Of a stretch of DNA of 64,000 bases, positions 1 through 8,954 are shown in pieces. Both the position numbers and the translations under genes were made by a program. The notes under the pieces are model-generated. The model was not told the origin of the DNA. It was given only the letters and a program-made list of their open reading frames with translations, and did not search any database. Within the stretch, counting starts at the first letter, position 1. Each line of letters begins with the position of its first letter. The DNA comes from Chitinophagaceae bacterium BSSC1 (lineage in GTDB: Bacteria > Bacteroidota > Bacteroidia > Chitinophagales > Chitinophagaceae): NCBI GenBank assembly GCA_002256435.1, contig NKJC01000004.1:372001-436000 (forward strand), given 5' to 3'.

Positions 1-879
1 ATTTGGAATCCTAAACCTATTGGAATAGCCATCCAAATAAAAAAACCATTTTATAACACATTTTGGTTTTTAATTTTATCTATTATTTCTTTCTGTTTAT
101 TTGCATATCTACTTTTTAGATTTCTTATAAAAAGGGTTCATGAAAAAAATTCAATTATAAATAAATCATTAGAGCTTCAAAAAGACAATGCTATTCTCCA
201 CTCGGAAAAATTAGTATATCTAAATAAGTTAATTGAGTTGGAGCAAAAAGCATTAAGCTTACAAATGAATCCGCACTTTATTTTTAATGTTATTAATGCA
301 ATAAAAGGATTGTATTCTAATAATGAAAAATTTGTAGCAGACAATTATGTTGATAAGTTTGCTAAATTAATGAGAATGATATTAGATAATAATTCTACTT
401 CCTTTATTTCATTAAATGATGAATTGGAAATTCAAAATTCCTATATTGAACTCGCTTTACTACGTTATGAACAAAAATTTCAATGTTCTATAAAAATTGA
501 CCCAAGTATAGACATGAATTCTATTTATTTGCCACCCATGCTTTTGCAACCTTTTATTGAAAATGCAATAATCCATGGAGTAGCACCTTTGAAATCTAAT
601 GGTTTTATTTTTCTTAATATCTCCATATCGGGTGATGTATTAATATTTGAATTAATTGATAATGGTATTGGTCGTGATAAGTCCAAAGAAATTAATAAAT
701 ATAAAATACATGAATCAAAAGGTATACATATAACTTCTGAAAGGTTAAAATTGCTTCACCCTCAAAGTAAATTAATTATTTCTGATATTGTTAGTGATTT
801 AAATCAGGTTTGTGGAACAAAAGTATATATTGAAATTCCTTTTAAACGTTTGAAATATGATCAGAGCTATAATAATTGA
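1..879 (+). CDS. LytS-type sensor histidine kinase, 5' end outside window
   Basis: The frame is open from base 1, so the gene starts upstream of the window. Visible order: the end of an extracellular domain resembling Y_Y_Y (ending near KKPF), one membrane helix (about nt 61-120), a coiled-coil linker (nt 130-260), then the His_kinase domain with LQMNPHFIFN, whose phospho-acceptor His codon is 274-276. An N box (LLQPFIENAIIHG) and a G box (DNGIG) follow. Y_Y_Y-containing kinases usually carry an upstream beta-propeller, which would lie before the window; that is inference. The last codons overlap the response regulator by 23 bases, the usual arrangement for a cognate pair. The gene is AT-rich like the three that follow. 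Confidence 0.9.
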   Translation: MWNPKPIGIAIQIKKPFYNTFWFLILSIISFCLFAYLLFRFLIKRVHEKNSIINKSLELQKDNAILHSEKLVYLNKLIELEQKALSLQMNPHFIFNVINAIKGLYSNNEKFVADNYVDKFAKLMRMILDNNSTSFISLNDELEIQNSYIELALLRYEQKFQCSIKIDPSIDMNSIYLPPMLLQPFIENAIIHGVAPLKSNGFIFLNISISGDVLIFELIDNGIGRDKSKEINKYKIHESKGIHITSERLKLLHPQSKLIISDIVSDLNQVCGTKVYIEIPFKRLKYDQSYNN

Positions 880-1600
880 TGATGAAATTCAATCAAGAAT
901 TACATTGAAAAATGAACTTTCATTATTAAAAGTGCCATTTGAGATTGTGGCAGAAGCAAATAGCGTTTTAACTGGTGTTGAAAAAATAGATTTATTTGAA
1001 CCGGAAATGGTTTTTTTAGATATCCATCTCGGAGATGGAAGTGGGTTTGATTTAATTGAAAAAGTTAAAAATAGAAATTTCAAAATTATTTTTATTACGG
1101 CCTATAATCAATATGCACTTCAAGCTTTTAAGGTTCATGCTCTTGATTATCTTCTTAAACCTATTGTATTTGCTGATTTAAAACATGCAATAGATAAAGC
1201 AATTCATCTTTCATTAAATATTCAAACCAATAGAATTCAATACCTTTTAAATGACTTAAATCAAAAAAGTAATAAAATAAGTTTTTCAACAACTGAAGGC
1301 TTCACAATACATTTTATAAAAGACATAATAAGATGTGAAAGTGATAGTAATTATTGTAAAATATATTTTAGTAATCATGAGCATATTTATCTTTCAAAAA
1401 CACTTAAACAAATAGAAGATCAATTAATTAATTATGGCTTTGAAAGAATTCATCATTCTCACTTAATTAATATGAATCATTTATTAAAATATATAAATAA
1501 AGATGGAGGGGAAGTTATTATGTCTGATGGTTCAAAAATTCCGGTATCTAAAAGGAAAAAATCAGAATTGAATTTGATGCTAAGTAAACTTGCTATTTAA
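857..1600 (+). CDS. LytTR-family response regulator
   Basis: This 247-residue protein has an N-terminal receiver domain and a C-terminal LytTR DNA-binding domain. The receiver shows the acidic pair D8-D9, the phospho-acceptor D55 in VFLDIHLG, T81 and K101 (LLKP). The LytTR part runs from about residue 140 to 245, with the typical HHSHLINMNHL segment. The ATG lies inside the 3' end of the kinase gene, so the two are translationally coupled. The kinase should phosphorylate this regulator at the membrane. The two downstream genes (a T9SS cargo and a PorV-like protein) are possible targets, but no operator is recognisable, so the link rests on position and shared base composition. Confidence 0.93.
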   Translation: MIRAIIIDDEIQSRITLKNELSLLKVPFEIVAEANSVLTGVEKIDLFEPEMVFLDIHLGDGSGFDLIEKVKNRNFKIIFITAYNQYALQAFKVHALDYLLKPIVFADLKHAIDKAIHLSLNIQTNRIQYLLNDLNQKSNKISFSTTEGFTIHFIKDIIRCESDSNYCKIYFSNHEHIYLSKTLKQIEDQLINYGFERIHHSHLINMNHLLKYINKDGGEVIMSDGSKIPVSKRKKSELNLMLSKLAI

Positions 1601-1712
1601 GTTAATTGCTAAATATATTCATACACTTGCTCAATAATATTCCTCAAATAGCTGATTGTGAAATATATTAAAATTTGGATATGGATATTTGGTTTCAAGT
1701 ATCTGCATCCCC

Positions 1713-4700
1713 ATGAGACATTCAATAAGATTTATTTTTTTTCTTCTGCTTTTTATAAAATCCTATTCTGTTAAATCACAGTCTGAAATTAGTATTTATA
1801 ATAGTTTACCTGAAAAAGGAATTTCATTAAAAGATAAAGTTGTTACTGATATTTCAAATGGTACATTATTTGAAACATTCATTGGAAATACAAGTAATTT
1901 CTCTAATAAAGAGAATATCAAATCTCATATAAATAATAATAATAAGGACTATAAATCAGAAAATTATGTATCACTTGCCGCGGGTGATATTGCTATCATT
2001 GGTTTTAATTGTGATCCATCTAGTTCTCTTAGTAAAACTTTTGCAATTGTAGCTTTAGCTGATTTATCTGCAAATGAAGTATTATATTTTTCAGATAAGG
2101 CTTATTATCAAAATGCATTTGGGCCTCTTTTGGGTAATGGATCTGAAGGTATCTTCTCATGGACCATTCCAGTTGGGGGAGTCCCAAAAGGTACCGTAAT
2201 TATGTTTACTTTGACTTCAGGTGCGAGCCCAAGTGTTACTACTTCACCTAGTACTGGCACCACAAATATAATCGAAGGTTGGACTAGTACTAGTCCAACA
2301 GTCTCGCCTTTTGGTCAAAACGGTGATAATTTGCTCATTTATCAAGGATCAGAAGCAAGTCCAACATTTATCTTTGGTTATAATAGTGGTAATAATACAA
2401 CAACTGTTGTAAATGGTTGGAATACTGGTGTTTCTACTAATCCAAATGCTGTTTGCGAATTACCTAATAGTTTAACAGCTGGAACAACAGCTATAGGTTT
2501 CAATAGTGTTGTTGGTTATACCAATATTGACAATTTAAAATATAATGGTACTCAGACTGGCACTAAGGCAGCATTATTAAGTGCAATTTGTAACCCTAAT
2601 AATTGGATAGTTGATGATATTAATGATTATAATTTTACACCAGGTTCAGGTGTCTTTTCTGGATCTCAACCGATTTTCAACTTATCATCTTCTAATACTA
2701 CAATTACTTCTATTTTAAAGGGTACACCAAGTGGTAGTACTACAAATGCTAATTCAGTAACTTATAATATATTATTTGGTTCAAGTATAACTGGATTAAG
2801 TACTTCAAATTTTAGTTTGACTAGTGTTGGCGTAAGTGGTGCAAGCATTACATCTCTTAGTGGTACAGGGGCAAGCTATAATGTTGTAGTTAATACTGGT
2901 ACTGGAAGTGGAAGTATCACATTGAACTTGGCAAATGCGACTGGATTAAGTCCATCTGTAAGTACGAGTTTGCCATATGCTGGAGAGGTATATACAATTG
3001 ACAAGACGGCCCCAACGGTTGTTACACAAGGGCGTACGGTTCTATTAAATATTTCTGGAACAGGAAGTGTTACAGCAGCATTAATAGACAATGGTTCAAA
3101 TGATGCCTCAGGTGTTGCGTCATTAGGATTATCGCAAACAAGTTTTACATGTGCCAATATTGGATCTAATACAGTAACCTTGACAGTTACGGATAATGCG
3201 GGTAATTCAGCTACTGGAACTGCAACGGTTATAGTAAGTGATAATATTGTTCCAGTAGTAGTTACGCAAAACAGGACTATAACAATTGGTAATACAGGAA
3301 CTGCAACAGTATCAGCGTTGCAGATTAATAATGGTTCATCTGATGCCTGTGGAGTTGCAAGTTTAGGTTTGTCTAAGTCAAGCTTTACTGCTGCAGATTT
3401 AGGAGCTAATACAGTAACACTAACAGTTACAGACATTAATAACAATAGTAATACGGGTACAGCAATTGTTACGGTATTAGCTTCATCAACGGCAGATTTG
3501 ACATCAATGTTATTGAGTGCAGGGACATTATCGCCTGCGTTTGCATCGGGAACAACGTCTTATACTGCAAGTGTAGCCAATAATATAAGTAGCATTACTG
3601 TTACACCAACTAGAACACAGGCTAATGCCAGTATAGAAGTTAGGGTAAATGCAGGTGTATATGCTTCGGTAACAAGTGGTACAGCATCAGGATTATTAAG
3701 CTTAAATGTAGGAGCTAATACCATAGATGTGAGGGTAACGGCACAGGATGGTACTACTCAAAAAACATATAGTACAACGGTAACAAGGGCTGCAAGCAAT
3801 AATGCGGACTTGAGTTCAATGATTTTGTCTAATGGTATTCTTACACCAGTGTTTGCATCAGGAACTACAGTCTATACAGCAAGTGTAGCCAATAATATAA
3901 GTAGCATTACTGTTACGCCAACGAGGTCAGAGTCTAATGCCAGTATAGAAGTTAGGGTAAATGCAGGTGTATATGGTTCGGTAACAAGTGGTACAGCATC
4001 TGGATTATTAAGCTTAAATGTAGGAGCTAATACCATAGATGTGAGGGTAACGGCACAGGATGGCACTACTCAAAAAGTATATAGTACAACTGTAACAAGG
4101 GCTGCAGCATTGTCAACAAATGCGGACTTGAGTAATATGGTAATGAGTGCAGGGACATTATCGCCAGTGTTTGCATCAGGAACAACGTCTTATACAGCAA
4201 GTGTAGCCAATAATATAAGTAGTATTACTGTTACACCAACCAGGTCAGAGTCTAATGCCAGTATAGAAGTTAGGGTAAATGCAGGTGTATATGCTTCGGT
4301 AACAAGTGGTACAGCATCAGGATTATTAAGCTTAAATGTAGGAACTAATACCATAGATGTGAGGGTAACGGCACAAGATGGTACTACTCAAAAAACATAT
4401 AGTACAACGGTAACAAGGGCTGCTTTAATTATTCCAACTATTTCTACGTCTGGTGACTTAGCAGGGTTAACTACAGTTTATGGAACAGCTTCAAGTGTTA
4501 CAAGTTTTGTTATCAATGGGTCCGCCTTAGTAGATGGGGTTTTATTAGTTGCTCCAAATGGATTTGAAATAAGTGAAAGTAATTCTGGTCAATTCTCAAC
4601 ATCATTGTTACTAGGAAATTTTGGAACAATATCAAATTCAATAATATATGTTCGATTGTCATCTTCTAATACAGTAGGAATCTATAGTGGAGATATAATA

Positions 4701-5945
4701 TTGTCTAGTTTTGGAGCAAATAGCCAAAAGATTTCTACTGTATCAAGTATTGTTAAGCAAAAGCCATTAAGTATAATTGTAAATAATCAAAAGAAATGTC
4801 AAGGAATTAATTATAATATACCTGTAAACGCATTTACGGTCAATGGATTAATTAATAGTGATACTTTAAGTTCATTAACATTGAATAGTGCGGGATCAAC
4901 TGCTTCAGCTCTGGGAGGCAGTTATGCAATCAAGGCATCAAATGCAATTGGTTTTGGTTTGACAAACTATTTAATCAATTATATTGATGGTACTCTAGAT
5001 GTGGAAAGCTTACCAATAATAGGCTCAATTATCGGGCCACAAGAAATATGTTCAGGAAATAGCTTAGTATTTTCATCGTCAACTATAGGAGGAGTTTGGA
5101 AATCAAATAATAATGCTGTTGCTACAATTTCTTCAAATGGTTCATTTGCAAATGTTAATGGAATTTCAAGTGGATTTGCTACTATTACTTATTCATTAAC
5201 AAGTGTTTCAGGATGTACTGCAACTCAATCAAAAGATATTGTTATAAATCAAACAATTGTATTGCCTGATATTAATGGACCCTCATCAGTTTGTACAAAA
5301 TCACCGGTTCAATTTACTAATTCAGTAAATGGAGGTGTATGGTCTACAGGAAATACATCTCAAGCAACAATTAATAATAATGGATTTCTAAATGCAATAA
5401 ACGGTGGGTCTATAAATGTAATTTATACTATAACTACTTCTTCAGGTTGTGTAAGTAGTTCTATTAAAAAAATTGTTATAAATACAACTCCTGATAAACC
5501 AATCATTACAAGAGATTTTAATAGTAATCTAGTAAGTAGTTTTAATGGTCTTAATAGTTGGAATAATATTACAATTAATCAGACTATTAATACAAATGGT
5601 AGTGTTTATAATCCATCAAGTGATGGAAGATATAGAGTTCAAGCTGTTAATAATAATTGTATAAGTGATTGGAGTGATGAATTTGTTTATACGACTAGTA
5701 GTATCGGTACACTATATCCAAATCCAGCCAGTATATATACAATAGCATCAATTGTCAGTGACAAATCACAATCAGTAATATTGCAACTTGTTGATATAAC
5801 TGGTAAAGTTCTTCAAGATATTCCAGTTGCTCTTAATAGTGGTCAAAATCCTGTAAGGATAAATACAACTAGACTAGCAAAAGGTGTTTATATGTTAGTT
5901 ATAAAAGGAACTAAATTAACTTATCAACAATTGATTAAAGAATAA
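1713..5945 (+). CDS. Large T9SS-secreted multidomain adhesin-like protein, type A sorting domain
   Basis: The ATG at 1713 was chosen because it begins directly with a signal peptide (MRHSIRF, hydrophobic core, cut near KSQ); the open frame also allows a TTG at 1689. The 1,410-residue protein has an N-terminal domain of the lamin-tail-like kind (about 86-320), two HYR-like units (about 432-589), three cadherin-like beta-sandwich repeats (594-694, 698-798, 804-904), an MBG-like stretch, two Ig-like units each with a Cys pair, and a C-terminal T9SS type A sorting domain (LYPNPAS at about 1332 to the end). It should be exported through the outer membrane and anchored or released at the surface. 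No catalytic domain is seen. Gene and neighbours are much more AT-rich than the rest of the window. Confidence 0.88.
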   Translation: MRHSIRFIFFLLLFIKSYSVKSQSEISIYNSLPEKGISLKDKVVTDISNGTLFETFIGNTSNFSNKENIKSHINNNNKDYKSENYVSLAAGDIAIIGFNCDPSSSLSKTFAIVALADLSANEVLYFSDKAYYQNAFGPLLGNGSEGIFSWTIPVGGVPKGTVIMFTLTSGASPSVTTSPSTGTTNIIEGWTSTSPTVSPFGQNGDNLLIYQGSEASPTFIFGYNSGNNTTTVVNGWNTGVSTNPNAVCELPNSLTAGTTAIGFNSVVGYTNIDNLKYNGTQTGTKAALLSAICNPNNWIVDDINDYNFTPGSGVFSGSQPIFNLSSSNTTITSILKGTPSGSTTNANSVTYNILFGSSITGLSTSNFSLTSVGVSGASITSLSGTGASYNVVVNTGTGSGSITLNLANATGLSPSVSTSLPYAGEVYTIDKTAPTVVTQGRTVLLNISGTGSVTAALIDNGSNDASGVASLGLSQTSFTCANIGSNTVTLTVTDNAGNSATGTATVIVSDNIVPVVVTQNRTITIGNTGTATVSALQINNGSSDACGVASLGLSKSSFTAADLGANTVTLTVTDINNNSNTGTAIVTVLASSTADLTSMLLSAGTLSPAFASGTTSYTASVANNISSITVTPTRTQANASIEVRVNAGVYASVTSGTASGLLSLNVGANTIDVRVTAQDGTTQKTYSTTVTRAASNNADLSSMILSNGILTPVFASGTTVYTASVANNISSITVTPTRSESNASIEVRVNAGVYGSVTSGTASGLLSLNVGANTIDVRVTAQDGTTQKVYSTTVTRAAALSTNADLSNMVMSAGTLSPVFASGTTSYTASVANNISSITVTPTRSESNASIEVRVNAGVYASVTSGTASGLLSLNVGTNTIDVRVTAQDGTTQKTYSTTVTRAALIIPTISTSGDLAGLTTVYGTASSVTSFVINGSALVDGVLLVAPNGFEISESNSGQFSTSLLLGNFGTISNSIIYVRLSSSNTVGIYSGDIILSSFGANSQKISTVSSIVKQKPLSIIVNNQKKCQGINYNIPVNAFTVNGLINSDTLSSLTLNSAGSTASALGGSYAIKASNAIGFGLTNYLINYIDGTLDVESLPIIGSIIGPQEICSGNSLVFSSSTIGGVWKSNNNAVATISSNGSFANVNGISSGFATITYSLTSVSGCTATQSKDIVINQTIVLPDINGPSSVCTKSPVQFTNSVNGGVWSTGNTSQATINNNGFLNAINGGSINVIYTITTSSGCVSSSIKKIVINTTPDKPIITRDFNSNLVSSFNGLNSWNNITINQTINTNGSVYNPSSDGRYRVQAVNNNCISDWSDEFVYTTSSIGTLYPNPASIYTIASIVSDKSQSVILQLVDITGKVLQDIPVALNSGQNPVRINTTRLAKGVYMLVIKGTKLTYQQLIKE
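3492..4424 (+). repeat. Three near-identical 303-bp in-frame repeats
   Basis: Copies lie at 3492-3794, 3804-4106 and 4122-4424, each 101 codons, separated by 9 and 15 bases. Each encodes one cadherin-like beta-sandwich unit, beginning ADL and ending VTRAA or VTRAAL. Long stretches are identical at the DNA level, including synonymous positions, for example around 3625-3790 compared with 3938-4100 and 4256-4420. This points to recent duplication or ongoing gene conversion. Copy number may vary between strains and could be miscounted in a short-read assembly. Confidence 0.93.
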
Positions 5946-5978
5946 TAAGAAATAATAATAATTATTAAAATCTAATAA

Positions 5979-7097
5979 ATGAAAAAGTATATAATATTAA
6001 TAATTACAATTATTCATTCATTAAATAATTGTAAGGCACAATCTAGCGTTATAACTACAAGTGTACCATATATGTTAATTGGCTCAGATTCAAGAGCTGG
6101 AGGAATGGGTAATGTTGGGGTTGCTACAAATGCTGATGGTAACAGTATATTTTGGAATAATTCAAAAACTCTTTTTTCAAATAATCCCTTTCAAATTGCC
6201 GTTAATTATACTTCCTGGTTTAGAGAAGTTGGTGCAAAAGATATCTATTTAATATCTAGTAGTGGATATAAGCAAATTGATGATAAATCAAGTTATACAG
6301 TAGGTCTTAGATATTTCAGTCAAGGGTCAATTCAAGTAACAAACTCAAACGGCGATATACAATCTATTTATCGTCCAAGAGATTGGGATATTAGTTTTGG
6401 CTACAATAGAAAATTAAATAATCGAATTGGATTAGGGATTACTCTTAGATATATAAATAGTAATCTTTCTGCAATAGGTAATTCTAATTTTGCACTTTAT
6501 GGCGAGAATACACAAGGCATAGCAGGTGATATATCTATTTATCACAATGGTTTAAATCAAAATGGTGAGGGATTTAATTGGGGTATAAATATTAGTAATT
6601 TAGGATCTAAAATGTCTTACAAAAATATATCATCAACAGAAAAGGATTATTTACCAGCTAATATGGCAATTGGTGGTAATTATAATTGGGTTTTAAATGA
6701 AAATAATAAAATTTCTTTGGCTTTAGATATCAATAAACTCTTGGTACCCATATTTCCTAAAGAAAGTGGGATTGATAAAACTGATTCTTTAAACATGATT
6801 GAATATAGAAAAGGGTCTGTAATTAATAGTTGGTTTAAGTCATTTAGTGATGGAGGAGGATTTTTGAATTCTTTAAGCTATTCTATAGGTGCTGAATATT
6901 TATATGATCATTTATTTGCAGCAAGAATTGGTTATTATACAGAAGATAAGAATAGAGGTAATAGAAAATTTTTAACTGCAGGTGTTAGTGTGTATTATAA
7001 AAAAATTGGTATTAATTTGTCTTATTTAGTTCCAACTTCAAATAGTGAAAGGAATATTTTAGCAAACACAATGCGTTTTGGAATTGTGTTTGAATAA
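5979..7097 (+). CDS. porV: PorV-like T9SS outer membrane beta-barrel protein
   Basis: 372 residues with a signal peptide (cut near CKAQ/SS), then the characteristic PorV start: VPYMLIGSDSRAGGMGNVGVAT, followed by a segment of the N-IFWNNSKT type. The remainder alternates in the beta-barrel pattern and ends with an aromatic C-terminus (FGIVFE). PorV proteins carry T9SS substrates from the translocon to the attachment complex. The gene starts 33 bases after the sorting-domain protein and shares its low GC, suggesting a dedicated cargo/shuttle pair. Whether it is the only PorV of the genome cannot be seen; in many relatives porV sits elsewhere, so this may be a paralogue. The gene symbol is given for the family. 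Confidence 0.82.
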   Translation: MKKYIILIITIIHSLNNCKAQSSVITTSVPYMLIGSDSRAGGMGNVGVATNADGNSIFWNNSKTLFSNNPFQIAVNYTSWFREVGAKDIYLISSSGYKQIDDKSSYTVGLRYFSQGSIQVTNSNGDIQSIYRPRDWDISFGYNRKLNNRIGLGITLRYINSNLSAIGNSNFALYGENTQGIAGDISIYHNGLNQNGEGFNWGINISNLGSKMSYKNISSTEKDYLPANMAIGGNYNWVLNENNKISLALDINKLLVPIFPKESGIDKTDSLNMIEYRKGSVINSWFKSFSDGGGFLNSLSYSIGAEYLYDHLFAARIGYYTEDKNRGNRKFLTAGVSVYYKKIGINLSYLVPTSNSERNILANTMRFGIVFE

Positions 7098-8264
7098 TTA
7101 ATAAATTATATAAGGAGTAACAGCCTCTTTCCAATCGCCAACGGCAGTTAATTTACTGGTCTGAGCAATAAAGGTTTGTAGTGGCAGATCAAACAATTTT
7201 TCTGCATCAGGAATCCCCAATAATTTGTTCAAATGCCGCTGCCCTGTTTTGTTTACAGAAGTGGGATAGGGGCTCCATTGAAATTGTTTGGGATATAATT
7301 CCTTGATTAATTTGATGAGTAATAAACCATAACCCATTGACTGAAAATAGGGAGGTTCTAATACTTGAAACTGAATACCAGAACAATTTTGATTGGCATA
7401 CTTGGCATCAAACGGTTCAAAGTCTAAGGGTATTGCAGTTAATTCTTCTAAGGACAATTGGTTAAAAATATTGGCCACCTGTTTTCCATTCATCCATGGC
7501 GCACCGGCAATTTGAAAAGAAAGGTGAGTGCCCCTGCCTTCACTGATATTAGTGGCTTCCAAAAAGCAAAGCCCAGGATACAATAGCATGGCAGCAAAGT
7601 CTTGTATGGCAGGCGATGTAGGAACAAATGGAATTCCCCAGTCGGGTTGAAAATCATTTCTATTCCAATTGCGGCATGGAACAATTTCTAAGAGACAACC
7701 CAAACTTCTTGTTGCATTAAAATATTGAGCTAGTTCTCCCAATGTACAGGAATGTCTTACTGGTAGATTCCATCGGCCAATAAAAGAAGCTTCTGAAGTT
7801 GCTAACATGGGCCCTTCTGCTAAGGATAAATTACCAGAAACGGGATTTGGTCTATCTAGCACCACCAACGGAATCTGGTGAAAAGCGGCAGCTTCCATTA
7901 AATAGGAGAGCGTCCATAAATAGGTATAGAATCTACAACCTATGTCTGGAATATCAAATACTAACAGGTCTATATGGCTTAGGTCTGTTGCCGTTGGCGA
8001 TAGTTTTTGACCATATAAACTGATAATGGGCAAACCTGTTAATGCATCCTTACCATCTGGCATAGGATGCCCGTCAGGACCATCCACCATTAATCCATGT
8101 TCCGGTGAAAAAAGGGTTACAAGATGAAAACCTGCATCTAATAAAGCCTTTCTGGATGGGACTAATTGTTGGGTAGTAGCAGCTTGATTAGTTACTAATC
8201 CAATGCGTTGGCTTTTCCAAGCTGGGGGATTTTGCAATATGCGATCAACACCAAATTCAATCAT
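7098..8264 (-). CDS. namZ: DUF1343 protein, NamZ-type exo-beta-N-acetylmuramidase
   Basis: Members of DUF1343 (PF07075) release N-acetylmuramic acid from the non-reducing end of peptidoglycan fragments. Here the N-terminal half shows IGLVTNQAA, FSPEHGL and LLVFDIPDIGCRFYTY, then VVLDRPNPV and the EGRGTHLSF segment, all hallmark stretches of the family. Full length is 388 residues from the ATG at 8264; the open frame extends five codons further to a TTG. No clear signal peptide is present at this start, unlike many secreted homologues, so it may act in the cytoplasm on recycled fragments (inference). The ATG overlaps the stop of the upstream cysteine-cluster gene by eight bases, so the two are co-translated. 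Confidence 0.9.
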   Translation of the reverse strand: MIEFGVDRILQNPPAWKSQRIGLVTNQAATTQQLVPSRKALLDAGFHLVTLFSPEHGLMVDGPDGHPMPDGKDALTGLPIISLYGQKLSPTATDLSHIDLLVFDIPDIGCRFYTYLWTLSYLMEAAAFHQIPLVVLDRPNPVSGNLSLAEGPMLATSEASFIGRWNLPVRHSCTLGELAQYFNATRSLGCLLEIVPCRNWNRNDFQPDWGIPFVPTSPAIQDFAAMLLYPGLCFLEATNISEGRGTHLSFQIAGAPWMNGKQVANIFNQLSLEELTAIPLDFEPFDAKYANQNCSGIQFQVLEPPYFQSMGYGLLLIKLIKELYPKQFQWSPYPTSVNKTGQRHLNKLLGIPDAEKLFDLPLQTFIAQTSKLTAVGDWKEAVTPYIIY

Positions 8265-8766
8265 GGTCTTGTTTTTCAAATAAGAGTTTGGTTTTTAATT
8301 GCTCCATTACATTGAAAATAATGGGGCACCTACCGTAATGCATAAAATGAGTGAAGAGTCTTTTTTGAAAATGGGGAAGGTGCAATGCTGGGAATTCTCT
8401 ACAACCCTCAAATCGATGCTCATATACACTGCATTTGTTCTCAGACAAAAAATGACAGGGTATGGCATTAATCAACATCAAATCATGCATGCCTTTTTCC
8501 AAATACTGCTGATCAAACTGAGTTCTGTTCAGCTCTAATACTTCAGCTAAATTGTCAGCTTCTGGATCAGATACTGTGATCATCAATGACTTACAACAAT
8601 TTCCGCATTGGGTGCAATCTACCTTTTGACTAATCAAATGATCCAATTCAAACACCGTTTGATCCAATACAACTGAATCAAAACCACCCAAAAATTCTTT
8701 AAACCGGATATTTTCTGCCTCCAACCCCAAAATAAGTTCTTGAATGGCAGCTAGGTCATAGATCAT
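8257..8766 (-). CDS. YkgJ-family cysteine-cluster protein
   Basis: 169 residues with the CxxCxxCC signature (C51, C54, C57, C58) and further cysteines in the C-terminal half (AIPCHFL, NKCSVYEHRFEGCREFP). This pattern defines the YkgJ/UPF0153 family, thought to bind zinc or an iron-sulfur cluster; no activity has been settled for most members. It is the first gene of a two-gene unit with the NamZ-like muramidase, overlapping it by eight bases. The gene diverges from parE across a 188-base intergenic region. Confidence 0.88.
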   Translation of the reverse strand: MIYDLAAIQELILGLEAENIRFKEFLGGFDSVVLDQTVFELDHLISQKVDCTQCGNCCKSLMITVSDPEADNLAEVLELNRTQFDQQYLEKGMHDLMLINAIPCHFLSENKCSVYEHRFEGCREFPALHLPHFQKRLFTHFMHYGRCPIIFNVMEQLKTKLLFEKQDHD

Positions 8767-8820
8767 ATTTGCAGGTTCTAATTGGATGGATTAAAAGTAC
8801 ATTCCTTGTATGGGCTAGCA

Positions 8821-8850
8821 AAACCTAGATTATAAACAGGTTTATCCACA
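8821..8850. promoter_or_regulatory. Inverted repeat beside a DnaA-box-like 9-mer in the parE upstream region
   Basis: AAACCT (8821-8826) and AGGTTT (8838-8843) form an inverted repeat with an 11-base spacer. It runs directly into TTATCCACA (8842-8850), identical to the consensus DnaA box. The site lies between divergent ykgJ-like and parE genes. Chance is a serious alternative: a given 9-mer is expected about once per 130 kb per strand, and a second copy occurs at 48322-48330 inside cinA. Confidence 0.3.
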
Positions 8851-8878
8851 ATCTGGAGGCATTTGTAGAAAAGTATAA

Positions 8879-8908
8879 TTGTCTTGCAGTTTGAGGTGGT
8901 TAGATTTG
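8879..8908 (+). promoter_or_regulatory. Bacteroidota-type promoter for parE
   Basis: TTG (8879-8881), 19 bases, then TAGATTTG (8901-8908) matches the Bacteroidota housekeeping promoter (-33 TTTG/TTG, -7 TAnnTTTG). A transcription start near 8914 would leave a leader of about 40 bases before the parE ATG at 8955. Confidence 0.6.
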
Positions 8909-8954
8909 CGGGTTGTTGCCAAAGAGATAAGAAATTGGCCAACAGGAAGGAAAT

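Noticed and set aside
2876..3445. 189-codon minus-strand open frame inside the T9SS cargo gene
   Set aside because: It lies opposite the low-complexity Thr/Val repeats of a clear secreted protein; the translation has no recognisable domain.
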